Source: Hormiphora californensis (taxonomy: Eukaryota > Ctenophora > Tentaculata > Cydippida > Pleurobrachiidae). Taken from it: a DNA stretch of 64,000 nt. The DNA lies in contig CM035360.1 in the NCBI GenBank assembly GCA_020137815.1, positions 1,246,577 to 1,310,576 on the forward strand, given 5' to 3'. Shown here one piece after another: positions 12,272-23,779 of this stretch (position 1 is the stretch's first letter; each line of letters starts with the position of its first letter). Below the pieces are notes generated by a model. That model saw only the letters and a program-made list of their open reading frames with translations. It had not been told where the DNA came from and did no database searches. A program made the translations under genes and the position numbers.

Positions 12272-12529
12272 GTAAACTACATTCCTGGGTGACAAGTCCC
12301 AAAATGTGTGTTGAAAGGGGCTATACAATACGGAATACCCTGTGCCCACATCCCTATCTACTCTGTTCCCAGTTCCTGACGGTCGCTAATATCTGGCACC
12401 ATTGGTCGAGTCTATATGTCCCCCGTCTATCGTCTCTCTTACGAATTGTATACCCCTCCCCCAGCAGCCTATAGCATGCAACTTTAAATACTAACATCCG
12501 GATAGAATAGTACACTCTAGTAGTACACT

Positions 12530-12647
12530 CTACTGGGTGGCAGCTAGGTACACAAAACTCTTTCTCTCTATATCTTTCTCAGCCGCTCTCACTCCCGGGA
12601 GCTCCCCTTCTTCCACTATCCCTTTATCTCCCTTTCTCTAACTCCCT

Positions 12648-12695
<48 letters not shown>

Positions 12696-15600
12696 TTCTT
12701 TTATCTTATTTCCTCCTTGTTTTTTTCTTATTTCTTTTTTTTCTTCTTGTTTTTTCCCACACTCACCTTACAGCCTGGTGGGACCTATAAAAAAACAATA
12801 ACGCAAAAACCCCTCGGACCAATTGATTATTCCTTTGTTTGTCCACAAAAAGGAATAAAGCCCCAAAAACTTTTTAAATTCATTTTTCAGCAAACCCTTT
12901 AATTCTTATTTGAATTTAAAACCCTTTGTAATACTGAAAAAGTTTTGAGAGACGATCGAGGGGGGGGCAAAATGAGAGGGGGGGGTGGCGGGGGGGAAAA
13001 AGGGAAAAGGGGGGAGGGGGGCAAGGGGAGAGAGAAGGGGAAGGGAAAAGGGGAGGAGGATGGGAGGAGGAAGGGGAACCCGGGGGGGGGGGGAGGGCCG
13101 AGGGGGGCCCCGGGAAAAGAGGGCCCGTTTTTTCAAATGCAACCCTTTTTTATAAAATTTTTGAAAAGGGAAATTTTATTGGGGTTTTTCTCGATGTTTT
13201 TTTTTTGGGGATCTTTGGGCCCGAATATTTTAGCTCGAGATCGGGGGGAAAAAAAAATACAGAGGGGGTTGGGAAAAAAGCAGGGATTTGGGGGTTTTAT
13301 TTTTATGCAGTTTCCAGAATAGTCTTTGTAGTTTCTTTGACTTTTGGGTGATAGTATGACAAATTATAGAGCTTTTTTTAAAAGGGGTATTTTAAAAATC
13401 AAAAAACTTTTTCATTGCTTTTTCTCCCCAAAATACTCATGATTTTCTGGCCCGTTTGTGAAATTTTCCTTTATCCCTGTAAAATTAAATCGATTTTATG
13501 ACCCCAATTTTTAAATCGTTTAAGGAAAAAGCTTTTTACTTTAAAAAACCCTTTGACATTTCAATTTTTTTTTTTGGGAAATATTTTTACATATTTTGTA
13601 GACAGGAAAATTAAAGTATGTAAAAACTTAGGATGGAATGTTTTTTTTTTTTGGGATAGGGGTTTTGGGCCCCAAAGTCGGAGTATAACAGTAAGATTAA
13701 CCAACCGGGGGGGGTTCAATTTTTGACCCCCCTTCTGGGGTTTTGTGGGGAGAGAGGGTTTTGGGGGGAAAAAATTGTTTTTTTTATTCGTTTCTGATAG
13801 AAAAAAAGAAAGTTTTATAAACAGTGGGGCCCCGATTTCCCGGGGGGAAAAGGGGTCCCTTTTTTTTTTTCCCCAAAGCACCCCCGGGTAAATCGGGGGG
13901 CCCGGGTTTCCTGGCAGTACCTTGAAGTATCGGGAAAAAGGTTTTTCAGAAACTTTTGGAGGGTGGGTTTTCCAATTCCTTTACAAATTTTTAACCCAAA
14001 AAATTTTTTTTTTTTTTAGAGGGGGGCGGGGAGAAATAAAGAAAAATTCCCCCGATTCAAATAATATCTCTCCCCCTTTTTTTTTCTTTATTGACAGCAC
14101 ATTTTTTGCTTTTTTTTGAAAACGGCGGGTCTTTGTGCTTTTCATCCCTCTTGTTTTAAACTTTTAACCCCCCCCCATTTCCCCCCCCAAATTTGGGGGT
14201 TTTTTTTTCCCTCTTTAAACCTCCTTTTTTTTTAACATTCCCCCAAATTCCCCCCCCAAAATTGGGTTTCCCAAATAACATAGCTCCCTTAAAAATATTT
14301 ACCCCCTTTTCTCCATACCCCACCCAATGGCTCTTTTCGGAAAAGGTGGGAATTCCCTATGTGGAACTCCCAGCTTGTTTTTCATCTCATTTTGGCGGGG
14401 GTTTGGGGGGCAACCGAAAAACAATCTGTTTGACCATTGGACTTTATAGGCCCCGAAGCGGGAAAACCTTTGGGTACTACCATGTTTTTTCGACGGGTTT
14501 TAAAATACTTTCCCTTGGGTGGACAAGTCCCAAAATTGTGTTTTTGGGGAAAGGGGTAATTTAAACAAAATAGGGAATACCCGTGCCCACATCCCTATCT
14601 ACTCTTTTCCCCAATTTCCCCGGGAGGGTTTCCCCCTTTAATATCGGGGAAACCTTTGGTTTCGGGTTATTTTTGGTCCCCCGTCTATCTTTTTTTCCTT
14701 ACGAATTGTATACCCCCCCCCAGCGGGCCTATAGAAATCCCAAATTTAAAACTAAATCCGGTTTAGAAAAGAAAACCTCTGTAGTACCCCTTTTACTGGG
14801 GTGGCAGTGGGTAACAAAACCCCTTTCTCCTAATATCTTTTTTTCCCGGGGGCCGCTCTCCCCCCCGGGGACCCCCCCTTTTTTCCCCACATCCCTTTTT
14901 TTCCCCTTTTCTCAAAACCCCCTTTAATTCTCTCTCCCCTCTCGCCCTTCCCTCCTTTTCCCCCCTTCGTTTTCTTTTATCTTATTTCCTTCTTGTTTTT
15001 TTCTTATTTCTTTTTTTTCTTCTTGTTTTTTCCCACACTCACCTTACAGCCTGGTGTGAGATCCTATCATAAAAACAGATAACGCAATCCCACTCAGGAC
15101 CAATTGATTACTTCGCTTGAATTTTGGGAAATTGAAGAGAATGGAAAGAGAAATTATGGTTCTAGGTTCTTTAGCCTCCCAACACAACTCCATATATGGC
15201 TGTGTCCATATAAGGAGTTGTGTTGTGAGGGGCCCCCGGCCCCCCCCGGGGGGCCTTGGGGCCCCTTTTTAAAACCGGGGCCCCCTTTTTTTTTTTTTTT
15301 TTTTTCCCCCCCCCCCCCTCTTTTTTTCCCCCCCCTTTTCCCCCGGCCCCCCCCTTTTTTCCCCCCCCCCCCCCCGGCCCCCTTTTCCCCCCATTAAAAA
15401 AAAAATTTTTTTTCCCCTTCTCCCCCCCCCCCCCTTTTTTTCCCCCCCCCCTTTTTTTCCCCCCCCCCCCGGGGGGTCCCCCTTTCTCTCTCTCTCTCTT
15501 TTTTCTCCCCAAAAAACCCCTTTTTTTTTTTTTTTTGGGTTTTTTCCCCCTCCCCCCCGGGGGTTCCTTTTTTGGCCCCCTGGGTTTTTTCCCCCTTTTT

Positions 15601-16737
15601 TTTTTGGGGGGGGCCCCCCCCCCCCCCTTTTTTTTTTTGGGGGCCCCTTTGGGGGTTTGGGGCCCCCCCCCCTTTTTTCCCCCCCCCCTTTTTTTCCCCT
15701 TTTTTTTTTTTCCCCCCCTTTTTTTTCCCCCCCCCGGGGTTTCCCTTTCCCCCTTTTTTCCCCGGGGGTCTTTTTTTTGGGGGCCTTTTTTTTTTTTCCC
15801 CCCGGGGTTTTTTTCCCCCCCCCTTTTTTCCCCCCCTTTTTCTTTTCCCCCTTTTTTTTCCCCCCTTTTTGGTACTCCCCCCTTTCCCCCCCCCTTCTTT
15901 TTCCCCCCCTTCCCCCCGGGGGGGTTTCCCCCCCAAAAAAACCCGGGGCCCCGGAAAAACCCCCCGCCCCCCCCCTTTTTCCCCCCCGGGGGATTCCCCG
16001 GGGGGGGGGGAAGGGGGGGGGAAAAAAGGTTTTGGGGGCCCCCCCCCGGGGGGGCGGGGGGCCCCGGGGGGGTTCCCCAACGGGGGGGGGAAAAAAAAAA
16101 AAGGTTTTTTTCGCCCCCCAAAACCCCCAAAAAAATTTTTTAAAAGGGGGGGGCCCCCCGGGGGGGGGGCCCCCCCTTTTTTTACTGGGGGTTTTTGGGG
16201 GGGGGGGCCCAAAAAAGGGGGGCCCCCCTTTTTTTTTGGGGGCCCCAAAAAAAGGGGGGGGGAAAAAAGGGGGGGGTGGGGGGGGTTTTGGTTTTTTTTT
16301 TTAAAAAGGGGGGTTTGGGGGGTTTGGGGGTTTTGGGGGGGGGGGGGTTTTTTTTTCCCTTTTGGGGAAAACCCCCCCCCCGGGGGGGGTTGGGGGAAGA
16401 GGGGGGGGGGGGGGGGGAAAAATTTTTAAAAAAAAAGGGGAAAAAAAAAAAAAATTTGGGGAAAAAAAGGGGGGGGGGGGGGGGGGGGAAAAAAAAAAAA
16501 AAAAAAAAAAAACCCCCCTTTTTCCTTTTTTTTAAAAAAAAAGTTTTTAAGGGGGGGGGGGGGAAAAATTTATTTTTTTTTTTTTTTTTTTTTAAAAAAT
16601 TTAAAAAAAAAAAAAAAAACCCCTTTTTTTTTAAAAATTTTGGCGGGGAAAATTTTTTTTTTTTAAAAAAACCCAAAACCCCCAAAAATTTTTTCCCCCT
16701 TTCCTCTCTCTCCTCTCTCTCTCTCCTCTCTCTCTCT
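12530..16737. repeat. corrupted, homopolymer-inflated copy of upstream sequence
   Basis: 12540-12790 and 15000-15230 repeat the 6460-7000 block. 12860-14960 follows 10880-12780 but with runs of extra G, C, T and A at almost every homopolymer, for example the segments AATAGTCTTTGTA at 13318 and 11253. 15235-16735 is little but alternating G, C, T and A runs. Open frames of 200-300 codons here (Gly/Pro/Phe/Lys strings) come from homopolymers and are not genes. The most likely cause is low-quality consensus or misjoined haplotypes, not biology. Confidence 0.8.
14327..14497 (+). pseudogene. second, error-laden copy of GOT1 first coding exon
   Basis: The segments TATGTGGAACT and GACCATTGGA, and a block resembling CCTTTGGGTACTACCATG, align with 19183-19341. 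Many homopolymer insertions destroy the frame. It sits within the corrupted block and shares its error pattern, so it is probably the same locus as 12123-12271 read badly. Confidence 0.65.
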
Positions 16738-17383
16738 CCACAAACTAAGAAAGAGACTGCTCCAGCTGGGTGCCCTGGTGCCCGTGACCGGAAGGCGATG
16801 CCCGACCACTAGCCGCCTGTTGATAGCGGATGGCGTGGCTGATTCGGACGGTGCAACCGGTACACAAAGCGGTGGGACGGCAGGGGAAGAGAGAAAGAGA
16901 TATGTTCTCTCAACCTCCCCCCACACATCCCGAAATCGGAGGAGAGTAGCATGCCCGGCTCAGGCATGCTCCCCACCTATAGCGAAGTAATCATTGAGCA
17001 TAGCAGAGTTGTGTTGTCTGAAACCACGACAGAACCTCACACCAGGCCATCTTCATCTCGGCGTGGCTGAGGGCAGTTACCCGACTTATCGTGTAGAAGT
17101 CAGACTAGATGGGGCAACAAGAGAGTGAGGCTGTGTGTGTTGTACAGCTGCTTATATAATGAGGGCTAGTCACGTGGTGTGCGTGGTGATCACGTTGTGT
17201 GCGTGGTGATCACGTGGTGTGCTTGTTGCGCTGTAGCAGCACGCTGTGATGGTCACGTGATGTGCGCCTCCTGCACTGCCGTGCTGGTAGAAGCACTGGG
17301 GTCGTGTGGGAGAGGCGGCATGATCTAATAGCAAAGATAGAGAGCAAAGGAGAGAAATGAATGTGCCAGTGAGAGAAAAAGGA

Positions 17384-17455
<72 letters not shown>

Positions 17456-17536
17456 TCTTTAACAAACGGCTATTTTCTCTCGTTTCTCTCTCACCGCTTT
17501 GGTCTGAATCGTGAGAGACAGAAAGAAGTGTTAGAG

Positions 17537-18361
17537 GGGGGGGACGACATGTTAATTGTTAATAAATCACCTCTTTTTTTCGATTTTGTTAATTAACGTT
17601 AATTAACAAAATTAACAAAGTTAACAAATGCGAAAAGACTGTTCTTATTGGCTGATAATACAACTTTGACTGGTTTGATTTTATAGTTTAATGACTTACC
17701 TAACACATATAAACCCAAACAAGGCCTTTTCCGATAACCCAAGTCCGACATACAGGTTTTTTGGCTCAAAATCGATAAAAATCCAAAAGTTACAAATATT
17801 TCAATTTAGCGTAAAAAATCTCACTTTAACGTAATTTTTTTCATTGGTAATCGATTCTTAGTGCTTAATAAGATGGTATACAACGCTTCTGTTGGAAAAA
17901 GAAATAAAATTTTTCCAAAATCAATTTTTCGGTCAACGATTGAAAATTTGCTTCGCTACAAATCCTTGTGTTTTTTTAGAAAAATACATTTTTGGGATAT
18001 TTTTCGTTTTAAGGTAAATTCATGAGTCTTATTTAGTTTTTAGGGTTGGAAAATGTGGATTAGGGTCATTTGACTTCCATTGCAGTATAGTTTGGCTTGT
18101 TTTTATTAAGATTTACACAATGGAACAAATCGCTGTAGAAAAGCCGTAGTAGAGGTAGTAGTGGTATGTAAATCGTGCAAAAGGAACAACTTTGCTCGCA
18201 GAACAAGTGTTAAATACCAAAAAAAGGGCTAAAGGGGGTTTAGATGGCATAAATGGCATTTGTTAACGTTTGTTAACTTTTTGTTAATTTTGTTAATAAA
18301 TCACCTGTTTTCTCGATGTTAATATTAACAAAGTTAACAAAATTAACATGTCGCACCCCCC
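17537..18361. mobile_element. 825-bp element with G-run terminal repeats and 8-bp target duplication
   Basis: Flanks are TGTTAGAG at 17529-17536 and 18362-18369, an 8-bp target-site duplication. The termini are GGGGGGGACGACATGTTAATT and the inverse of GGGGGGTGCGACATGTTAATT. Subterminal regions are rich in GTTAAC/TTAATTAAC motifs. The paralogous locus near 7870 has no such insertion. There is no transposase open frame, so it is non-autonomous. An 8-bp duplication is shared by hAT, Merlin and P superfamilies; the superfamily is unresolved. Confidence 0.8.
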
Positions 18362-18933
18362 TGTTAGAGAGAGATGGAATATTATAGAGAGATGGTTTGA
18401 ATGTAGCGGTAGATAGATGGAAGTATGACGTCATGCCCCAGAAATAACTTGTCATGACTGGTTGCTAAGCAAACAATAATAATCGATGCAACACAAGACA
18501 AGCAATTGGTGCAATAGCCAATACATCCCAAACGTAGAATTCAACTTCAAAACAAAGGAAAATGAATGGCATGGTATGGCGCCCTTTGCCAACTGCCAAG
18601 ATACTAATTAATTTCTCCTACTCAACTGAACAATCCAATAATTATCTCGCGTCCTCTAAAGACACCCAAACACTTCCCATAACTGCATCCTAAAGATGTT
18701 CTAACAAAGAATTGTATGTCTAGACGGCAGTTTCCTTTGGGATTATGTGCATAATTAACTCTCCACACACGTTTCTTTCCTTCTGGAATATTCTAAAATA
18801 TCATCCCATACTCTCTTCTTTCTCCGTGGACCGTGTGTTGTTACATGCATCCTTGTTTCGACTACTCTGGTGTTGAGTTTCTTGTTCGATACCTGAATTT
18901 TATATTTTAGTCCTAAATCCAATTATTTCACAG

Positions 18934-19030
18934 GTTTTGTACTCTGTTAGCCAGCTCTGAGGACAGCTCCCTTCAACTCAGCTATAATGCACACTCGAAA
19001 TTGGGCGTTGCTAAGCGACGGATCTATGAT
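18934..19030 (+). pseudogene. truncated copy of E2F DNA-binding-domain exon
   Basis: With the same TTTCACAG-type acceptor as the exon at 9080, this reads [13 protein letters not shown]... and then [10 protein letters not shown]. After the D codon it breaks into an unrelated run of CCAAGTCCCCCCAACACTA repeats (19032-19090). It has no donor site. It is the right breakpoint of the 16738-19030 duplication. Confidence 0.85.
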
Positions 19031-19182
19031 TTCCCAAGTCCCCCCAACACTACCCAAGTCCCCCCAACACTACCCAAGTCCCCCTAACATCCCGCCTAAC
19101 ATTGCTCCCTAACATACCCCTGCTTCTAACATCCCCTGGCACCCAAGCTGCCTAACATACCCTCTCTCTATTATAGCCAGCC

Positions 19183-22100
19183 ATGTCACATTTCGGAGAG
19201 GTATCCTATGTGGAACTACCTGCTGTGTTTCATCTCAGTGGCAGGTTTGCAGCCGACACAGATGCTAATAAAGTTAACCTGACCATTGGAGCGTATAGGA
19301 CCGAAGCTGGAAAACCTTGGGTACTACCATGTGTTCGACAGGTAAATCACAGCGCTGGCAGGCGCCCTGGGGTCAATATTCTATATGATTTAGGGAGAGG
19401 TTTGGAGCCCGTGACACAGTCCAGGGTTAATCAACTCAAACTAAATATCAAGTTTGTCCTGAGATATAATTGCCCTTCAATTAAATATCTTCTACCCCGT
19501 GCTTCAGGCTGAAAGTATCCTAGCATCAGATGAAACTATTAACAAGGAGTACCTCTCCATGTCGGGTCTCCAGTCTCTTTGTGACGCGGCCATGAGGCTG
19601 GTGCTGGGTGAGAGTAGTCCTGTGATTCAGGAGGATCGAGCTGTAGCGCTCCAGACCCTCAGTGGAACTGGTGCTCTCTACATCTGCTTCCAGGTACTGA
19701 TGACGTCATAACGCGTGACGTCATAACGTGTGACGTCATCTTGTGTGATTTGTGACGATTCAATGCTCAATGTTGATGGAATTGTTCATTCATCTGATTA
19801 ACTACGAACTTCATTTCATTGTTCAATATTTTAGTTTAAAGTTCGTTGTGGCCTACCTACTAAGTAACACCCCCCCCCCATTTTCAGTTTATTGCCCAGT
19901 TCTAACACCCCCCCCCCCCCCCATTTTCAGTTTATTGCCCAGTTCTAACACACCCCCCCCCCCCCATTTTCAGTTTATTACCCAGTTCTAATACCCCCCC
20001 CCCCCCATTTTCAGTTTATTGCCCAGTTCTAATACCCCCCCCCCCCCCATTTTCAGTTTATTACCCAGTTCTAATACCCCCCCCCCCCCCATTTTCAGTT
20101 TATTGCCCAGTTCTAACACCCCCCCCCCCCCCATTTTCAGTTTATTGCCCAGTTCTAACACCCCCCCCCCCCATTTTCAGTTTATTGCCCAGTTCTAACA
20201 CCCCCCCCCCCATTTTCTGTTTTGGGACCACCTAACACCCCCCCCCCCTCATTTTCAGTTTATCGCCCAGTTCTATGGCGGTTGTAAAGATATCTATGTC
20301 AGTGACCCATCATGGGGTAACCACAAGCTGATGATTGATAGGATTCCCGGGGTTAACTTTAAACAGTACCCTTACTACAACTCTCAGGTATGAAATTACT
20401 TGTCAATGACATGTAGTACATGACAATTAGTATGACAAGTCTTGTCATACTACATGACTGCAATGTCGTGCGACGTGCACGGTTCGGAGAGGGCATTCTT
20501 TTGTGAGACAAGAAATCTCCGATTACTTTAATTCTCTTGCTGGGAAAAGGGATTTGTGTTTTTTAGCCCAGCTGCTACTTGGGCGATTCTTATCTTCTCG
20601 TAAGAGAGGCAATATTCTACCACCACACCATATTAAATCATTATGATTTTATGCGAAGGGAGGCTGGTGTCTTATTACCCAAACTCACAAGGTTTGTCGC
20701 TATCCCGTTTGGAGGGTATATAAAGGGGCATGAACCCATCCTAACAGCCCTGTATGGGCGCCGGTGTTAGTTCATAACTACCCGGTAGAAACTGTTGGAG
20801 TAGGTCGGGAGTGCATTATAATTACCGTATGGCCCAATGTTGCTCCCGTCTTGTTTCCTCAGTTTCAAAATGCGTAAAGGATCCATGATCTTTACAGTTT
20901 CAAAATGCACGTAATGGATCCATGATCTATACAGCGTTACTACAGTGTTATATAATACAGTGTCATTACAGTTGAACCATGCTCAACTGTGATGTGTTCA
21001 GTGTTCCATGAACATGAACATACAGAGTACAAGTACAGGTACAAATATCAAATACAAATAAAAAATAGGGGAGAACTCTCCCCACCCTTTTTGTTAACCC
21101 TATAACCGTTTTCATCTCTCTCCCGTCTTTTTTCATCGAATCCCTCGCTGCATTCTTCCCCATTAAATTTCCAATTCTAATTAAATCTCCAACTAATATT
21201 AGAGATACCTATTTCAATTAAATTAGTAATTACAATCTCTCTCAGACCATGGCTGTGGATGTTGATGCCATGTGCAAAACTCTGGAGGAGGCTGCTGAGG
21301 GTAGTGTAGTTCTACTACACGCTTGTGCCCACAATCCAACAGGTGTGTACTTCCCTTAGTTAAAGTAACAATCTCACCCTACCCTCTCGCCTAGTTAAAG
21401 TAACAATCTCACCCTACCCTCTCGCCTAGTTAAAGTAACAATCTCACCCTAATCTCTCCCCTAGTTAGAGTAACAAACTCACCCTGATACCACCCCTATT
21501 ATTATACAGGCATTGATCCAAGTAGGGACGATTGGGTAAAGATAGCTGCTGTCTGCCAAAAGAAGAATCTTCTGGTTATCTTTGATTTAGCCTACCTCGG
21601 TAAGAAGAGTCTTTTTTATCGCATGTTGTACCCATTTCTATAGAGAGAGAGAGAGAGAGAGAGTTCTTCCCTACCTAATTCATACTGGCAATATCCCTCT
21701 ACCTGATCATCGCCCTTCCTTTCGTTGCTAAGTAACGCGGCACTTGATGACTAAAAAACAACCCAAACTCTAACCCTCCCCTCGTTGCTAGGTTACCAAA
21801 CTCTAACCCTCCCCTCGTTGCTAGGTTACCAGACTCTAACCCTCCCCTCGTTGCTAGGTTACCAAACTCTAACCCTCCCCTCGTTGCTAGGTTACCAAAC
21901 TCTAACTCTCCCCTCGTTGCTAGGTTACCAAACTCTAACTCTCCCCTCGTTGCTAAGTTACCAGACTCTAACCCTCCCCTCGTTGCTAGGTTACCAAACT
22001 CTAACCCTTCCCTCGTTGCTAGGTTACCAAACTCTAACCCTTCCCTCGTTGCTAGGTTACGCGTCTGGTGACTACAACGAGGATGCATGGAGTATCCGAT

Positions 22101-23036
22101 ACTTCGCAGACCTAGGCATGGAGTTCTTTGTTTGTCAGAGCTTTGCTAAGATCATGGGACTATACAGTGAGAGAGTTGGAGCGCTCCATTTTGTAGGAGC
22201 AACCAGTGAAATTGCACACAAGTGTCTTAGCCAGGTACAAAATGGGGGATTAGGGCAGGGCTCGCCACAATACCCACTTCTCATTACTTACAGGATCATT
22301 CCTCAGCTTCCTAAATCATGTTTAAATCCTGTTTAAAATCATGTTTAAATCATGTTAAAAACCTGTTTTTAACCCCCCTACCAGATGAAGATTATTGTCC
22401 GGTCCATCTACTCCAATCCTCCCTCTCATGGAGCCAGGATTGCCAGTCTGTGCCTAAATAACCGGGATCTGAGAATAGAATGGGAGGAATGCTTGAAGGA
22501 GATGCATGCTAGGTAAGTCACCGATGGGAGGCCGTCATTTCTTGAGTTGAGGTTGAGGTCCTGGCCAAGAGGCTTTTCTCTTGGTTTCCATCAATAACTC
22601 TTCCTCAGGATCCGAAGAGCCAGGACTTACCTTCACACGGCGCTGAAGATGGCAAACGTGCCAGGAAATTGGGATCATATCCTCTCTCAAAATGGAATGT
22701 TCTCTTACACCGGTGAGTAGTCGTGTTTTGGTGTTGAGAGGCCTGCATACTTTATATACCCGTGTCTTGTCTCAACCCTTACTTAACAAGCCTGCTCTTG
22801 ATTCTTTGTCAACTTCATTCTTCAAGTGGGAAATAGGAAAACGATAAAATTTTGATTGAATTCTAATATGATCTGTTTCAGGTTTGACGAAGGCCCAGTG
22901 TGAAGTGTTGATTGAAAAACATCACATTTATCTCCTAAAATCTGGTCGAATCAGTATGTGTGGTGTCACTGAAAGTAATGCTAAATACGTCGCTGAGTCC
23001 TTCAAGGATGCCATCGAAACGGCCAAGGAGAACTAA
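19183..23036 (+). CDS. GOT1: aspartate aminotransferase, cytosolic type
   Basis: PLP enzyme that exchanges the amino group between aspartate and 2-oxoglutarate (malate-aspartate shuttle, amino-acid metabolism). Nine coding exons: 19183-19341, 19508-19693, 20259-20387, 21246-21342, 21510-21599, 22056-22234, 22385-22512, 22609-22712, 22882-23036; phases all agree and give 408 residues, close to the usual ~412. No targeting presequence precedes MSHFGEVSYVELPAV, which favours the cytosolic form. The PLP lysine lies in CQSFAKIMGLYSERVG, the substrate-binding arginine in LKSGRISMCG, and the HACAHNPTGIDP loop is intact. An acceptor (TTATAG) just before the ATG suggests a 5' UTR intron. Introns 2 and 5 carry minisatellites made of the acceptor itself, described separately. 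Broken copies of exon 1 lie at 12123 and 14327. Confidence 0.96.
19697..19745. promoter_or_regulatory. three TGACGTCA sites at the start of GOT1 intron 2
   Basis: Immediately after the exon 2 donor there are three TGACGTCA palindromes about 16 bases apart, with spacers AACGCG and AACGTG. They are typical CREB/ATF sites. They may equally be a short tandem repeat. CREB control of this gene would be inference. Confidence 0.35.
19868..20258 (+). repeat. GOT1 intron 2 minisatellite of splice-acceptor copies
   Basis: About eight units of roughly 40-44 bases, each made of a C9-C15 run, ATTTTCAG and TTTATTGCCCAGTTCTAA, precede the real exon 3 junction (ATTTTCAG then TTTATCGCCCAGTTCTATGG). The unit therefore copies the polypyrimidine tract, the acceptor AG and the first 17 exon bases. 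In every decoy the exon-like part ends in TAA in frame, and the true exon has TAT there. One unit near 20215 is degenerate. Confidence 0.9.
21353..21480 (+). repeat. 35-bp tandem repeat in GOT1 intron 4
   Basis: About 3.5 copies of AGTTAAAGTAACAATCTCACC plus a CTACCCTCTCGCCT tail lie just after the exon 4 donor. This unit does not resemble the next exon's head, unlike the arrays in introns 2 and 5. Confidence 0.8.
21776..22055 (+). repeat. GOT1 intron 5 minisatellite, 33-bp in-frame acceptor copies
   Basis: Eight copies of a 33-base unit, CCCTCCCCTCGTTGCTAG followed by GTTACCAAACTCTAA, run into the real exon 6 junction (TTGCTAG then GTTACGCG). Each unit repeats the acceptor and the first five exon bases. 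The unit is a multiple of three and stays open in the exon 6 frame, so use of an upstream copy would insert n blocks of an 11-residue GYQTLTLPSLL-type peptide. Confidence 0.9.
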
Positions 23037-23779
23037 AAACAATCCAATGTTTGGTTGAGTTTTTATACGAAGAACTTTTAGATTTTTGTGTGTAAAGTAT
23101 GTTTAACTAAATAATGGCTATGTGTTACCGTTCATTCTAGGACGATTCCGGCGTAGCAGGGGTAATTTATTCATATTGTCAATGTCTTGTTCTGTAGATG
23201 TCACCATGTTTTTTCAATTTTAAAACACCCTATAAAAGCGTTTTATTTTTCAAATCGTCAGGATATTTGTTAGGGGATGATGAGGTTTATCGCTTGTGGA
23301 GCAGGACCATCCGATGACAGATCACCGTGAATAAATTAGCTGGGCCTCGTTGTTGGTGGTTTCAAGCGCGCGCGTTTGAATTGCGCGTTACATAATGAAA
23401 ACTTGCGCGTTCGCGCGGGATAAAATAAGGACAAAAGTCGCGTTGGATGACGTAACCTTTGGTGATGAGAAGTTTGCCTCTTGACACAGCCCATTGGCTT
23501 ACTACTTCCGTGGGCAATTACCGGCCATGTGGAACTCCAATTTCGATACGACGTATGCCCAAGTTGGTTGCTAAGCACTATCGATTATGCTCTGTTGTTG
23601 GTCAGGTTGATACCGAAAGATTCTAAGTTTAAACTTACTTACAGCAGCTTTTGCCTTTCATACATGACGAATTATCTGACGTAACGGTAAATCATCAGCT
23701 CTTTTAAAATCCTCAAACGCACGAGACTCATTTCTTGCTTGTTTGAATCTTGAATAATCGTAATATCACTTTTTGCTTG
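23037..23779. other. GOT1 3' region, no further gene seen
   Basis: This follows the GOT1 stop. It contains GCGC-rich segments at 23365-23425 and TTTTAAAACACCC-type AT-rich sequence. I see no obvious polyadenylation signal directly downstream of the stop and no coding exon on either strand. Confidence 0.4.

Larger units (their letters stand above)
16738..19030 (+). repeat. segmental copy of 7187-9189
   Basis: The order of landmarks is the same as in 7187-9189: AGACTGCTCCAGCTGGG, the E-box cluster, a (GA)n tract (17386-17451, expanded here), TATGACGTCATGCCCCAG, TCTAGACGGCAGTTTCC and the E2F exon. Divergence is low at the left and higher to the right. This copy lacks the foldback at 8004-8512 but carries its own insertion at 17537-18361. 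It stops abruptly inside the E2F exon at 19030, where GOT1 upstream sequence begins. Confidence 0.85.

Noticed and set aside
15171-16812. Reading frames of 200-320 codons rich in Pro, Gly, Phe and Lys on both strands
   Set aside because: They arise from homopolymer runs in a damaged copy of an ordinary CT tract. No splice sites, no codon structure, and all frames look alike.
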